A stretch of 64,000 bases of DNA from an uncultured Saprospirales bacterium. GTDB lineage: Bacteria; Bacteroidota; Bacteroidia; Chitinophagales; JADIYW01. Location of the stretch: assembly GCA_938008535.1 (NCBI GenBank), contig CALLKF010000155.1:29850-93849 (forward strand), in the 5' to 3' direction. Position numbers and translations under genes: made by a program. Position 1 is the first letter of the stretch. Every line of letters starts with the position of its first letter. The notes under the pieces were generated by a model, which was not told where the DNA came from, searched no databases, and was given only the letters and a program-made list of their open reading frames with translations. Below, piece after piece: positions 18,727-26,586 of this stretch.

Positions 18727-19806
18727 ATGAAAAAAAAAGTATTATTTCTTTCACCATATCCATTTGGAAAAGCAGCCAGTCAAAGGTTGAAATATGAACA
18801 ATATTTTGCGCATTTTGAAGCAAATGGTTTTGAGTTAGAAACAAGTTCTTTTGTAGATAATCATTTTTGGGAAATAATCTATAAACCAGGATTTCTGCTT
18901 TGTAAAATTACAGGCACAGCACGCGGTTATGTTCGTCGTTTTTTAGATTTATTTCGATTACATCGCTATGATATTATTTACATTCATCTTTGGGCAACAC
19001 CACTCGGTCCGCCTATTTTTGAATGGATGATTCGAAAACTTTCTAAAAAAATTGTGTACGATATCGACGATATGATTTATAAATCGGAAGGTTCTGCAAT
19101 GAATAATTTAGTGCATATGCTAAAAGGAAAAAATAAATCGATTGCACTAATGAAATATGCAGACCATGTTATTACTTGTACACCAGACTTAAACGATTTT
19201 GCCAAACAATATTGCGCCAACTGCACTGATATTTCTTCTACTTTAGATACGGAACGACTTTTTCCTGTAAATAAATATATAAACGACAAACCTGTTGTTA
19301 TTGGCTGGACTGGCACACATTCAACCGTTCCTTATTTACATTTATTAGATACCGTTTTTCAGAAATTAGCAAAAGAACGTACGTTTAAACTGCGTGTTAT
19401 TGGTAATTTTAAATTTCAATTAAATGATGTTGAATTTGAATATTTCGATTGGAATAAAGAAGACGAAGCAGCTCAATTACAAGGTATGGATATTGGTGTA
19501 TATCCGTTGCCAACAGATGCGTGGGTAATGGGTAAAAGTGGACTCAAGGCATTAACATATATGACTGTCGGATTGCCTGTAGTTGCCACAAATGTTGGTG
19601 CAGCTATCAATCGTGTAATTACTGAAAACGAAAATGGTTTTTTAGTAAAAACAGAAGCCGAATGGTTAGAAAAACTAAAATATTTATTAGATAATCCAAA
19701 AGAAAGAGAAAGAATTGGCAAAAATGCACGCAAAACTGTTCTTCAAAATTTTTCCATAGAAGCAAACAAACCCGTATATTTGAGCATTCTAAAATCGTTA
19801 ATTTAA
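18727..19806 (+). CDS. Glycosyltransferase family 1/4 protein
   Basis: A 359-aa GT-B protein. The N-terminus is KVLFLSPYPFGKAASQRLKY, and the mid-region VYDIDDMIYKSEGSAMN has the 'yDiDD' motif common in cell-wall GT4 enzymes. The donor domain begins VVIGWTGTHSTVPYLHLL and carries DIGVYPLPTDAWVMGKSGLK with the catalytic-site K-x-G-L-K. GLPVVATNVGAAINRVITE and NGFLV follow. The ATG at 18727 lies 5 nt after a near-consensus TAAATTTA element, again suggesting a very short leader. It lies upstream of a reductase/epimerase gene (19849) on the same strand. The donor and acceptor are unknown. Confidence 0.9.
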   Translation: MKKKVLFLSPYPFGKAASQRLKYEQYFAHFEANGFELETSSFVDNHFWEIIYKPGFLLCKITGTARGYVRRFLDLFRLHRYDIIYIHLWATPLGPPIFEWMIRKLSKKIVYDIDDMIYKSEGSAMNNLVHMLKGKNKSIALMKYADHVITCTPDLNDFAKQYCANCTDISSTLDTERLFPVNKYINDKPVVIGWTGTHSTVPYLHLLDTVFQKLAKERTFKLRVIGNFKFQLNDVEFEYFDWNKEDEAAQLQGMDIGVYPLPTDAWVMGKSGLKALTYMTVGLPVVATNVGAAINRVITENENGFLVKTEAEWLEKLKYLLDNPKERERIGKNARKTVLQNFSIEANKPVYLSILKSLI

Positions 19807-19848
19807 AGATTCTTTTGTTTAGCAATCGTTTCTTTCCAAAAAACAAGT

Positions 19849-20751
19849 ATGAAGAAAAAAATTTATATAGCAGGTTGCGGTGGCATGTTAGGTGAAGGTT
19901 TTTATAAAATCTTTAAAGATGAATTTGAGTTGAAATGTACCGATAAAGATGTAAACGAAGATTGGTTAACATTTTTAGATTTTAGAGATTTTGACGCCTA
20001 TAAAAATGATGTGTTTGATTTTAAACCAGATTATTTATTTCATTTAGGTGCGCATACATCATTAGAATATTGCGATACCAATCAAGATGATGCATATCTC
20101 ACAAATACAATTGCTGTAGAAAATGCTGTACACATTTCCAATGCCTTGAATATACCAATGTTATACATTTCAACAGCAGGAATCTTTGATGGCACGCAAG
20201 ATGTGTTTGATGATTGGGACAAACCAAATCCACTTGGACATTATGCTCGTAGCAAATGGGCTGGCGAAGTGTATGTTCAACAAAATAAAACACAACATTT
20301 AATTTGTCGTGCTGGCTGGATGATGGGTGCCGGTCCGAAAAAAGACAAAAAATTCATCCAAAAATTAATGCAACAATTAAAAGATGGGAAAAAAGAATTA
20401 TTTATTGTAAATGATAAATTAGGAACGCCAACTCTTACGTATGATTTTGCACGAAACGTAAAATTACTTTTGCAAACCGAAGTTTGGGGTTTGTATAATA
20501 TGGTTTGTGGTGGCATCACAGGTAGATTTGAAGTAGCTGAAGAATTGGTAAAACTAGTAGGAAAAGCAGACGAAATTAAAATCACGGCTGTAGATTCTGA
20601 TTACTGGAAAAAAGAATATTTCTCACAACGACCACCAAGTGAACGACTAATCAATAAAAAATTGGACTTGCGTAATTTAAACATTATGCGCGATTGGAAA
20701 ATTTGTTTGAAAGAATATGTAGATGAATATTATCAAGGATATTTAGATTAA
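19849..20751 (+). CDS. NAD(P)-dependent sugar reductase/epimerase, dTDP-4-dehydrorhamnose reductase-like
   Basis: This is an extended short-chain dehydrogenase of the RmlD type. The N-terminal dinucleotide motif is IYIAGCGGMLGEGFYKIF. DYLFHLGAHTSLEYCDTN matches RmlD's 'vInaaAyT.vd.aE'. The catalytic pair appears in GHYARSKWAGEVYVQ (Tyr-x3-Lys) after YISTAGIFDG, and CRAGWMMG and GTPTLTYDFAR follow. The length (300 aa) is normal. It lies 42 bp after a glycosyltransferase and 7 bp before ybeY. It probably makes or reduces a nucleotide-activated deoxysugar for the glycan. Without RmlA, B and C nearby, the exact substrate is uncertain. Confidence 0.85.
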   Translation: MKKKIYIAGCGGMLGEGFYKIFKDEFELKCTDKDVNEDWLTFLDFRDFDAYKNDVFDFKPDYLFHLGAHTSLEYCDTNQDDAYLTNTIAVENAVHISNALNIPMLYISTAGIFDGTQDVFDDWDKPNPLGHYARSKWAGEVYVQQNKTQHLICRAGWMMGAGPKKDKKFIQKLMQQLKDGKKELFIVNDKLGTPTLTYDFARNVKLLLQTEVWGLYNMVCGGITGRFEVAEELVKLVGKADEIKITAVDSDYWKKEYFSQRPPSERLINKKLDLRNLNIMRDWKICLKEYVDEYYQGYLD

Positions 20752-20758
20752 TACTGAT

Positions 20759-21199
20759 TTGATTTCGTTTAATTTTAACTCCATTAAAAAACCAACATTT
20801 TTTAAATCGATTCCTTTGAAATCGTGGCTAAAAAAAATAGCTCAAAATGAAAAATTTGAAATTAGTGAATTGAACTATGTTTTTTTTACAGATGAAGAGT
20901 TGCTAAAAATCAACATAGAATATTTAAACCACGACACTTATACAGACATTATCACTTTTGATAATTCAAGTGCAAATGGAAAAATAGAAAGCGATATTTT
21001 TATTTCGCTAGAACGTGTGGAAGCCAATGCAAAAAAATTCAATACTACTTTAGAAAATGAGCTACATCGTGTGATGGCGCATGGTTTATTGCATTTGTGT
21101 GGTTACAAAGACAAGAAAAAAAATGACATTGAAATCATGCGCAAAAAAGAAGAAGCATGTTTGATATTGTGGAATCATCTAATAGACATTCAATCATAA
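20759..21199 (+). CDS. ybeY: Endoribonuclease YbeY (16S rRNA 3' maturation/ribosome quality control)
   Basis: This zinc-dependent endoribonuclease matures 16S rRNA and clears defective ribosomes. The Bacteroidota form is recognisable: start MISFNF from a TTG codon at 20759, ELNYVFFTDEELLKINIEYL, the substrate-site segment HDTYTDIITFDNS, and the metal motif MAHGLLHLCGYKDKKKND. The first two zinc histidines are present. The third position, usually His in 'GYDH', is Asp here (GYKD), as is common in this phylum. There is no ATG nearby in frame, and the conserved MISF beginning supports the TTG start. The last codons and stop fall inside a dispersed repeat (21189-21234). It follows the reductase gene by 7 bp. 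Confidence 0.92.
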   Translation: MISFNFNSIKKPTFFKSIPLKSWLKKIAQNEKFEISELNYVFFTDEELLKINIEYLNHDTYTDIITFDNSSANGKIESDIFISLERVEANAKKFNTTLENELHRVMAHGLLHLCGYKDKKKNDIEIMRKKEEACLILWNHLIDIQS

Positions 21200-21234
21200 A
21201 AATCTGTGATAAACAGCGTTCTATTTTTCTGCTT
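21189..21234. repeat. Dispersed intergenic repeat, copy A (AATCTGTG...CAGCG core)
   Basis: This copy shares TTCAATCATAA-AATC-GTG-TAA-CAGCG and TATTTTTC-TGCT with copy B at 21408-21454. It contains the ybeY stop on the plus strand and the stop of the 42-aa gene on the minus strand. Related AATCTGTG fragments occur near 48037 and 48128. Confidence 0.6.
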
Positions 21235-21349
21235 CGTTTTTTAATAGTAAATCTTCTTTTACCTTTTTATCTACTTTGTCTCTCTTCTTCTTGTCTAAAA
21301 AGTCAAGAACATAACCAAATAAAACGAACACAATAACTACGTAAACCAT
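21221..21349 (-). CDS. Small membrane protein, 42 aa
   Basis: An ATG at 21349 opens 42 codons. The first half is a single hydrophobic helix (MVYVVIVFVLFGYVLDFL) and the second half is strongly charged (DKKKRDKVDKKVKEDLLLKNEAEK). This looks like a single-span inner-membrane peptide with a cytoplasmic coiled or basic tail. It is not a shadow of another gene, because no gene covers this interval. The stop lies inside repeat copy A. I do not recognise the family. The regular helix/charge pattern makes it a plausible real gene, but no homology was checked. Confidence 0.45.
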   Translation of the reverse strand: MVYVVIVFVLFGYVLDFLDKKKRDKVDKKVKEDLLLKNEAEK

Positions 21350-21407
21350 ACAATATTTTTATTTAATTAAGATGCTGTTTCGATATTTGCATGAAATAAT
21401 AAATCAT

Positions 21408-21454
21408 TTCAATCATAATAATCGGTGTTAATCAGCGAACTATTTTTCTCTGCT
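21408..21454. repeat. Dispersed intergenic repeat, copy B
   Basis: This copy aligns along its whole length with copy A at 21189-21234, with substitutions and one extra base (TTCAATCATAATAATCGGTG, then TTAATCAGCG, then CTATTTTTCTCTGCT). It covers the last codons and stop of the small gene at 21440. Confidence 0.6.
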
Positions 21455-21649
21455 AAAAGATGTTTTTTCAATTTCGTCGCTACTTATATAATCATTGGTG
21501 TTTTCATCTTTCATAATCGTATCGCGCTGCCATTCTTCCACCATTAATTTTTCATCTTCTTTCAAAATAGAAATATTCAACAATTGTTTCATGAATGTTT
21601 CAAATGCTTCAACTTTATCATCTGGTATATTTACAGTAAATTTTTTCAT
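21440..21649 (-). CDS. Small hypothetical protein, possible antitoxin-like, 69 aa
   Basis: The ATG at 21649 gives MKKFTVNIPDDKVEAFETFM, a start very like the short ribbon-helix-helix or beta-helix proteins annotated as antitoxin-type or uncharacterised in Bacteroidota. The C-terminal half is acidic (SILKEDEKLMVEEW ... ISSDEIEKTS). A longer reading from 21688 would overlap the end of the epimerase gene and begins with an unlikely hydrophobic extension. No toxin (RelE, HigB or PIN) is next to it. The stop is provided by repeat copy B. The function is not known. Confidence 0.55.
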   Translation of the reverse strand: MKKFTVNIPDDKVEAFETFMKQLLNISILKEDEKLMVEEWQRDTIMKDENTNDYISSDEIEKTSFSREK

Positions 21650-21680
21650 GGAAATCTTATTATAAAATAAATTTAAAAAA

Positions 21681-22667
21681 TTATCCAAATATCTGTTTGA
21701 AATATTCTATCGTTAATGGCAAACCTTGCTCAAATGAATATTGCGGTAGATAACCTAATAATTGCTGTGCTTTTGAAATATCTGCTAACGAATCTCTGAT
21801 GTCACCATCACGAGGTTCACGATGTATCGCTTTTATATCTTTTTGCAAATACGCACAAATTGCATCATACATTTGATTGATAGTAAAACGTTGTCCAAAT
21901 GCGATATTATATGCTTGGTTACATGCAGCAGCATTGTCTGTAGTCAACGCTAAAACATTTGCTTGCACTGCATTATGCACAAATGTAAAATCGCGTGATT
22001 GTTCACCATCGCCATTAATACAAGGAGCTTCGTTGTTCAGCAACGCTTTAATAAACAAAGGCATCACGGCTGCATACACACCGTTCGGATCTTGTTTCGG
22101 TCCGAAAATATTAAAATAACGCAAGCCAATTAATTCCAAATTATAACATCTTGTAAACACATTCGCGTACACTTCGTTCGTAAATTTTGTTACTGCATAC
22201 GGCGACAATGGATTACCTATGCGTTCTTCTTTTTTCGGCAAGTTTGGTTCATCACCATAAACTGAAGAAGATGACGCATACACAAATCGTTTGATGCCTG
22301 CATCTTTCGCAGCCGTCAGCATGTTGACGAAACCACCAACATTTACATCGTTTGACGTAATTGGATCTTTGATAGAACGCGGCACCGAACCGATGGCTGC
22401 TTGATGACAAACAGCATCAATTTCTTTACATGCATTATTACAATCATCTACATTGCGTAAATCACCTTCAAAAAATGCAAAATTTGGATTCGTTTTAAAC
22501 GCACTTAAATTCTCAATATTTCCTGTTGCTAAATTATCGAACACACGAACTTTCGCGCCGTGCTGTAATAAATATTCCGTGATGTTAGAGCCAATAAAAC
22601 CAGCGCCACCTGTAACCAAGAAACGTTTGTTTTCAATCGAATTTTTATGAAATGATTTTGTATACAT
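21681..22667 (-). CDS. NAD-dependent UDP-sugar epimerase (WbpP/TviC-like)
   Basis: This extended SDR enzyme has 328 aa. The dinucleotide motif is RFLVTGGAGFIGSNITEYLL. Then come VRVFDNLATGN, VCHQAAIGSVPRSI, the catalytic YAVTKFTNEVYA (Tyr-x3-Lys) after the YASSSSVYGD serine motif, IGLRYFNIFGPKQDP, and the C-terminal GDGEQSRDFTFVHNAV. The AAIGSVPRSI and KQDPNGVYAAVMPLFI stretches are typical of UDP-GlcNAc/GlcNAcA C4-epimerases (WbpP/TviC) rather than GalE. It probably supplies UDP-GalNAc(A) to the glycan genes upstream. A perfect TAAATTTG element lies about 40 nt before the start. Confidence 0.9.
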   Translation of the reverse strand: MYTKSFHKNSIENKRFLVTGGAGFIGSNITEYLLQHGAKVRVFDNLATGNIENLSAFKTNPNFAFFEGDLRNVDDCNNACKEIDAVCHQAAIGSVPRSIKDPITSNDVNVGGFVNMLTAAKDAGIKRFVYASSSSVYGDEPNLPKKEERIGNPLSPYAVTKFTNEVYANVFTRCYNLELIGLRYFNIFGPKQDPNGVYAAVMPLFIKALLNNEAPCINGDGEQSRDFTFVHNAVQANVLALTTDNAAACNQAYNIAFGQRFTINQMYDAICAYLQKDIKAIHREPRDGDIRDSLADISKAQQLLGYLPQYSFEQGLPLTIEYFKQIFG

Positions 22668-22707
22668 GCAGTGATTATTGATTGTTAGACAAATAAAATA
22701 AGACGTG

Positions 22708-22715
22708 CAAATTTA
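22708..22715 (-). promoter_or_regulatory. Bacteroidota -7 element (TAAATTTG) before the epimerase
   Basis: The minus strand reads TAAATTTG, an exact match to TAnnTTTG, 40 nt upstream of the ATG at 22667. A TTTA about 18 nt further upstream is a poor -33 element. Confidence 0.5.
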
Positions 22716-22738
22716 CGGTTTCTAAATTGATTGTACAA

Positions 22739-23302
22739 TTAAAATCCAAGCAACTCTACTATTTCAGCATATTCGTCAACAAAACTCAAACCTGCCTTTT
22801 CTTCTTTTTTACAAGTAATTTGAATGCCAAATGGATTTAAACTTTCTATAATTTGCAAAATAGTTGATTTGGTAAAATCAGTTTCGAGAAATACTTTGTT
22901 GCTTGAAATAAAATTTCTTAATGCAGCATTTTCAATATTTAATTCATTTATTTTTATTACAAAATAATCCGATGGCGAATGACCAATGTCTAATGACAAA
23001 TCATCAACTACCAAAAATTTTTCAAAACTAAATTCATTTTTTTGTGGATGCGAAAACGGAATCTGAATTTCATTCAACTGCATTTCTTCAGCGATGAATT
23101 GTATTTCTTCTTTTGTCTGATGCAAGCCGAATTCACCAACAATTACTGGTTCATGCAGCCAATTGGCAATTTCTTTTGCTTTTGCAATACTGATATTATT
23201 TTCATTCAACACATCGAAACAAAAACCTAAATAGTTTGCTCCAATTGCACTAAAATAACGTGCATCGGTAAGATTGGTGATAGAAGATATTTTAAGCTGC
23301 AT
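22739..23302 (-). CDS. TrpF-like (beta/alpha)8 barrel protein, probably not an active PRA isomerase
   Basis: The start MQLKISSITNLTDARYFSAI aligns with the N-terminus of phosphoribosylanthranilate isomerase ('KICGITNLEDA'), and GANYLGFCFD matches 'GADAVGFVF'. Two catalytic positions differ. The essential Cys is Ser here (KISS for KICG), and the acid Asp in 'LLDT' appears as Glu in VFLETDF. The C-terminal phosphate-loop region (KAGLSFVDEYAEIVELLGF) is only vaguely conserved, and the protein is short (187 aa). No other trp gene is nearby. It may be a barrel paralogue with another role. The alignment was made by eye. Confidence 0.65.
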   Translation of the reverse strand: MQLKISSITNLTDARYFSAIGANYLGFCFDVLNENNISIAKAKEIANWLHEPVIVGEFGLHQTKEEIQFIAEEMQLNEIQIPFSHPQKNEFSFEKFLVVDDLSLDIGHSPSDYFVIKINELNIENAALRNFISSNKVFLETDFTKSTILQIIESLNPFGIQITCKKEEKAGLSFVDEYAEIVELLGF

Positions 23303-23371
23303 TATTTAATTTGAAAATGAGTTAATTTGAAAATGCAATTCTGTAATTATACAATTTATTAATTCTATAAT

Positions 23372-24409
23372 TTACTTAGCTCGATACTTTATAAAATAAT
23401 GCGCTTCGATAGAAAAAATTAATAATAAAAATGCGCCAATTTGGTGACAAACGCCAAGCATAATTGGAATGTGTCCTTTGCTAAATAGTAATGTTAAAAC
23501 ACCTAATAAAACTTGCATGCAAACCATAATTAGCAAAAACCAACGCGTGCGATGAAATTGAAATTGTGCAGCAACATTTTTAGTTTTTAAAAACAAGATG
23601 ATAACGTAGAAAAATATAAAGTATGCTACATTTCTATGCAAAAATTGGAACAATAATTTGGTCGAAAATTCATACAAGTCTGAATTGGAAAAATCAATTT
23701 CTGTTGGATAATAATGTCCGTTCATCAACGGAAAAGTAGTACAAATTAAAGCAGCTTTTGAACCTGCAACCAAAGCTCCTAATCCAATTTGAATAAAAAC
23801 TAACACAATTAAAAACGAGAAAAATTTTCTGTTAGTTTGATCAAAAGGTTTTACTTCTTTTGGATATAAATACTCTAAACCAACACGCAAAACATATCCA
23901 ACAATTAGTGTTGCAACCAAAATATGCGACATCAAATTTACTGGATTTACCAAAACTGTATTTTCTTTCAAACCACTTTTCACCATAATCCAGCCAACGG
24001 TTCCAGCAACTGCACCAAGCGCAACAGCAACCAAAATTTTTACAATATCATCTTTGTTTACTATCTTTTTATAAATAAAATAAATCAACGGAATCAACGC
24101 AGCAAAACCAATTAATCGAGCCCACAAACGATGAAACCATTCCCAAAAAAATATCCACTTAAACTGCGTTAAAGTCATCATTGTATTGACCAATTTAAAT
24201 TGTCCAAATTGCTGATATTTTATAAAAGCTAAGTTCCAATCTTGCCCATTCATAGGTGGCAAAAAACCTAAAATGGCTTTCCATTCAGTAATCGATAAAC
24301 CGCTGCCAGTTAAGCGTGTAACACCACCTAAAATAATTTGTCCAAGCAGCATGCCAACGCCAATCATGTACCAAATACCAAGAATTTTTTTTCGTTTAAG
24401 TTCGTCCAT
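23372..24409 (-). CDS. ctaA: Heme A synthase (COX15/CtaA)
   Basis: This eight-TM inner-membrane enzyme oxidises heme O to heme A for aa3-type cytochrome oxidase. Signatures are LGQIILGGVTRLTGSGLSITEWK (quoted in part: GGVTRLTGSGLSITEW), a heme-ligand His in FFWEWFHRLWARLIG, SHILVATLIVGYV, LGALVAGSKAALICTTFPLM in the second half, LHRNVAYF, and the late CHQIGAFLLL. Two histidines in each four-helix half are present, as required for heme binding. The length (345 aa) is normal for the COX15 type. It is 1 bp downstream of a dehydrogenase gene on the same strand. No cytochrome oxidase genes are within the window. Confidence 0.95.
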   Translation of the reverse strand: MDELKRKKILGIWYMIGVGMLLGQIILGGVTRLTGSGLSITEWKAILGFLPPMNGQDWNLAFIKYQQFGQFKLVNTMMTLTQFKWIFFWEWFHRLWARLIGFAALIPLIYFIYKKIVNKDDIVKILVAVALGAVAGTVGWIMVKSGLKENTVLVNPVNLMSHILVATLIVGYVLRVGLEYLYPKEVKPFDQTNRKFFSFLIVLVFIQIGLGALVAGSKAALICTTFPLMNGHYYPTEIDFSNSDLYEFSTKLLFQFLHRNVAYFIFFYVIILFLKTKNVAAQFQFHRTRWFLLIMVCMQVLLGVLTLLFSKGHIPIMLGVCHQIGAFLLLIFSIEAHYFIKYRAK

Positions 24410-24410
24410 T

Positions 24411-25382
24411 TTATTTGTTTATCGTCGATGCAATTTTAGCAATCGTTTCTTCAAAATCTATAAAATTAAAATTGAGTTGTTGTTTTATTTTTTCGTTTGA
24501 ATAACTAAATTTTTCCAACGATACTTTTAGGTTTTCTTTCGTTAAACCACGTTTTTTTTTCGTAAACTTTGATAGCACCCAATCTATAGTTACAAACAAT
24601 TTTCCAGTGGTTTTGTTGAGTGCTCTTTTAGGTGGTTCAACGTGCGTTGCTTTGGCAATTTTTTCAAAATAATCTTTGAAAGAAATATTGTTGTTAATCA
24701 AAATAAACCGTTCTGTTGAAACATCACTATTCATCAATAAAATAGATGCTTTTGCCACATCTTCCACATCAATAAAACCATTTGTACCTGTTGTATAAAA
24801 CGGCATTTTTTTAGTAGCAATTCGTTTAAATAATTGTATTAAACTTTTGTGCTCATCATTGCCAACGCCAATAATAATTCCTGGATTTACAATCACAGCA
24901 TCTAAACCTTCAGCAATACCGCGATAGATTTCGCGTTCAGCTAGCATTTTTGTTATACCGTAATGAGTTGTCCATTCGTTTTTTTCCCATTTTGTATTTT
25001 CATCAATCACTTCATTAGGTTTGCCACCAATTGCAGCAATAGAACTGATGTGCAAAATCTTTTTTACGTTTTTTGTTAACGCAACATTTACCACATTTGC
25101 TGTGCCTTCAATATTGGTTTTATACATCGCATTATAGTACGATTCATCATATCCAATCACCGCAGCCGAATGATAAATTTTTTCGATACCTTCAAAAGCA
25201 ATTTCTAAAGAAGGAACATCTAAAATATCTGCTTCAACTACATCGAGTTGGTGAATGATAGAATTGAGATGTGAGATTTGAGAAGATTTACGAACTATAA
25301 TTCTTACAGATTCGCCATTTGCCACGAGTTGTTTCACCAATTCGCCACCTAAAAAACCAGAAGCACCTGTTACCAAAACCAT
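24411..25382 (-). CDS. NAD(P)-dependent epimerase/dehydratase (extended SDR, DFR-like)
   Basis: This 323-aa protein begins MVLVTGASGFLGGELVKQLV, the TGxxGFxG dinucleotide motif. VRIIVRKSSQISHL, VVEADILDVPSL, a YHSAAVIGYDE motif, HISSIAAIGG and the catalytic HYGITKMLAEREIYRG (Tyr-x3-Lys) follow. VNPGIIIG and FIDVEDVAKA are typical of dihydroflavonol-reductase-like SDRs of unknown substrate found widely in Bacteroidota. A TACCTTTG promoter element sits 4 nt upstream of the ATG, predicting a leaderless message. ctaA follows after one base, so the two are co-transcribed. Confidence 0.85.
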   Translation of the reverse strand: MVLVTGASGFLGGELVKQLVANGESVRIIVRKSSQISHLNSIIHQLDVVEADILDVPSLEIAFEGIEKIYHSAAVIGYDESYYNAMYKTNIEGTANVVNVALTKNVKKILHISSIAAIGGKPNEVIDENTKWEKNEWTTHYGITKMLAEREIYRGIAEGLDAVIVNPGIIIGVGNDEHKSLIQLFKRIATKKMPFYTTGTNGFIDVEDVAKASILLMNSDVSTERFILINNNISFKDYFEKIAKATHVEPPKRALNKTTGKLFVTIDWVLSKFTKKKRGLTKENLKVSLEKFSYSNEKIKQQLNFNFIDFEETIAKIASTINK

Positions 25383-25386
25383 GTTG

Positions 25387-25394
25387 CAAAGGTA
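25387..25394 (-). promoter_or_regulatory. Bacteroidota -7 element (TACCTTTG), leaderless arrangement
   Basis: The minus strand reads TACCTTTG, an exact TAnnTTTG match, with only 4 nt between it and the ATG at 25382. Transcription would start at or within a base or two of the start codon. Confidence 0.5.
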
Positions 25395-25445
25395 AAAGTT
25401 ATAAGTTGTAAGTTATACGGTTTTATGTTGTAAAGATGTTATAGA

Positions 25446-26525
25446 TTACGGCAAATAAACTGCGCCACCAACAACATCTTTTTTTGCGCCAGTTACAGAA
25501 GCTAAACAATTTGGAATTTCTAAAATGCGCAACAAGCCGATAAACGCCATCGCTAATGCTTCTTTGTTTTGAACAGTTAAAATATCAGGAATAACTACTT
25601 GTGCGTTAGAATGATGCTGAATTCTTTCAACTAAAAATGAATTGAATGCACCACCACCAGTTATTAGCATTTCAGATTCCAGATTTATGATTTGAGATTT
25701 GATTGCTTTTTCAACTTGCATTGCAATATGTTCAACAGCAGTTGCCAGTTTATCTTCAACAGAAATTTCATATTTTTCAAACAAAGGAATCCAATCTGTA
25801 AAAATATGTTCGCTGCCTAATGATTTTGGTGCAGCTTGTTTACAAAAATCAATGTTATTTAATTCTTGTAAAAGCTGCTCATTTATTCTTCCGCTTCGTG
25901 CTAAATCACCATTCTTATCGTATTCCAATCCATTTTGTTTAGCAAAATAATTCAACAACGTATTCGCTGCACAAATATCATACGCAATAACACCTTCACT
26001 TTTATGAATTGCAATGTTTGCAATACCACCAATGTTTAAAAACACCTTGTAATCAGCAAATAAATATTTTTCAGCAACAGGAACTATTGGCGCGCCTTGA
26101 CCGCAGTTGGCAACATCAGACGTACGCAGGTCGCAAACTACTTTAGTGTTTGTTTGTGCTGCAATTTGCGCACCACAGCCAATTTGTGTAGTAAAACCAA
26201 GATTCGGCTGATGAAAAATAGTTTGTCCATGCGAACAGATAAAATCTAATTCGTCTATATTATTCTTTTGAATGAAATCATGAGTCAGTTTACCAAAGTA
26301 TTTTCCAACTTCTCTGTGAAGCTTTGCAAATTCAAACGCTGTTAAGTTGTATGCATTGCGCAATCGTTCTCTGAATTCATTATTATACTCAATACAATCT
26401 GCATATATAATTTCATACTCAAAATTCAAATCATGTTTAGTAAACTGAACATAACAAATATCCAAACCATCTAAGGAACTACCACTCATTAATCCAATTG
26501 CATGAAAAATATTCTTGTGTAACAT
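25446..26525 (-). CDS. anmK: Anhydro-N-acetylmuramic acid kinase
   Basis: AnmK phosphorylates and opens 1,6-anhydro-MurNAc during cell-wall recycling. The ATP-binding start FHAIGLMSGSSLDGLDICYV is diagnostic. Later motifs are FICSHGQTIFHQP, CGAQIAAQTNTKVVCDLRTS, DVANCGQGAPIVPVAEKYLF (with the catalytic Asp just before), LNIGGIANIA, DICAANTLLNYF and ITGGGAFNSFL. I chose the ATG at 26525 (MLHKNIFHAIG) because it gives the usual short lead; the ATG at 26534 adds three residues. It is divergent from the TauE/SafE gene. Length (359 aa) is normal. Confidence 0.95.
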   Translation of the reverse strand: MLHKNIFHAIGLMSGSSLDGLDICYVQFTKHDLNFEYEIIYADCIEYNNEFRERLRNAYNLTAFEFAKLHREVGKYFGKLTHDFIQKNNIDELDFICSHGQTIFHQPNLGFTTQIGCGAQIAAQTNTKVVCDLRTSDVANCGQGAPIVPVAEKYLFADYKVFLNIGGIANIAIHKSEGVIAYDICAANTLLNYFAKQNGLEYDKNGDLARSGRINEQLLQELNNIDFCKQAAPKSLGSEHIFTDWIPLFEKYEISVEDKLATAVEHIAMQVEKAIKSQIINLESEMLITGGGAFNSFLVERIQHHSNAQVVIPDILTVQNKEALAMAFIGLLRILEIPNCLASVTGAKKDVVGGAVYLP

Positions 26526-26586
26526 AAATTGCAAAAAAATCGAACTACAAAGTGTAAATTTACAACAATTCTATTTAAGAATATTA

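Noticed and set aside
21440..21649. Complete toxin-antitoxin pair
   Set aside because: Only an antitoxin-like start (MKKFTVNIPDD) is seen. The neighbours are an epimerase and a membrane peptide, with no toxin family recognisable.
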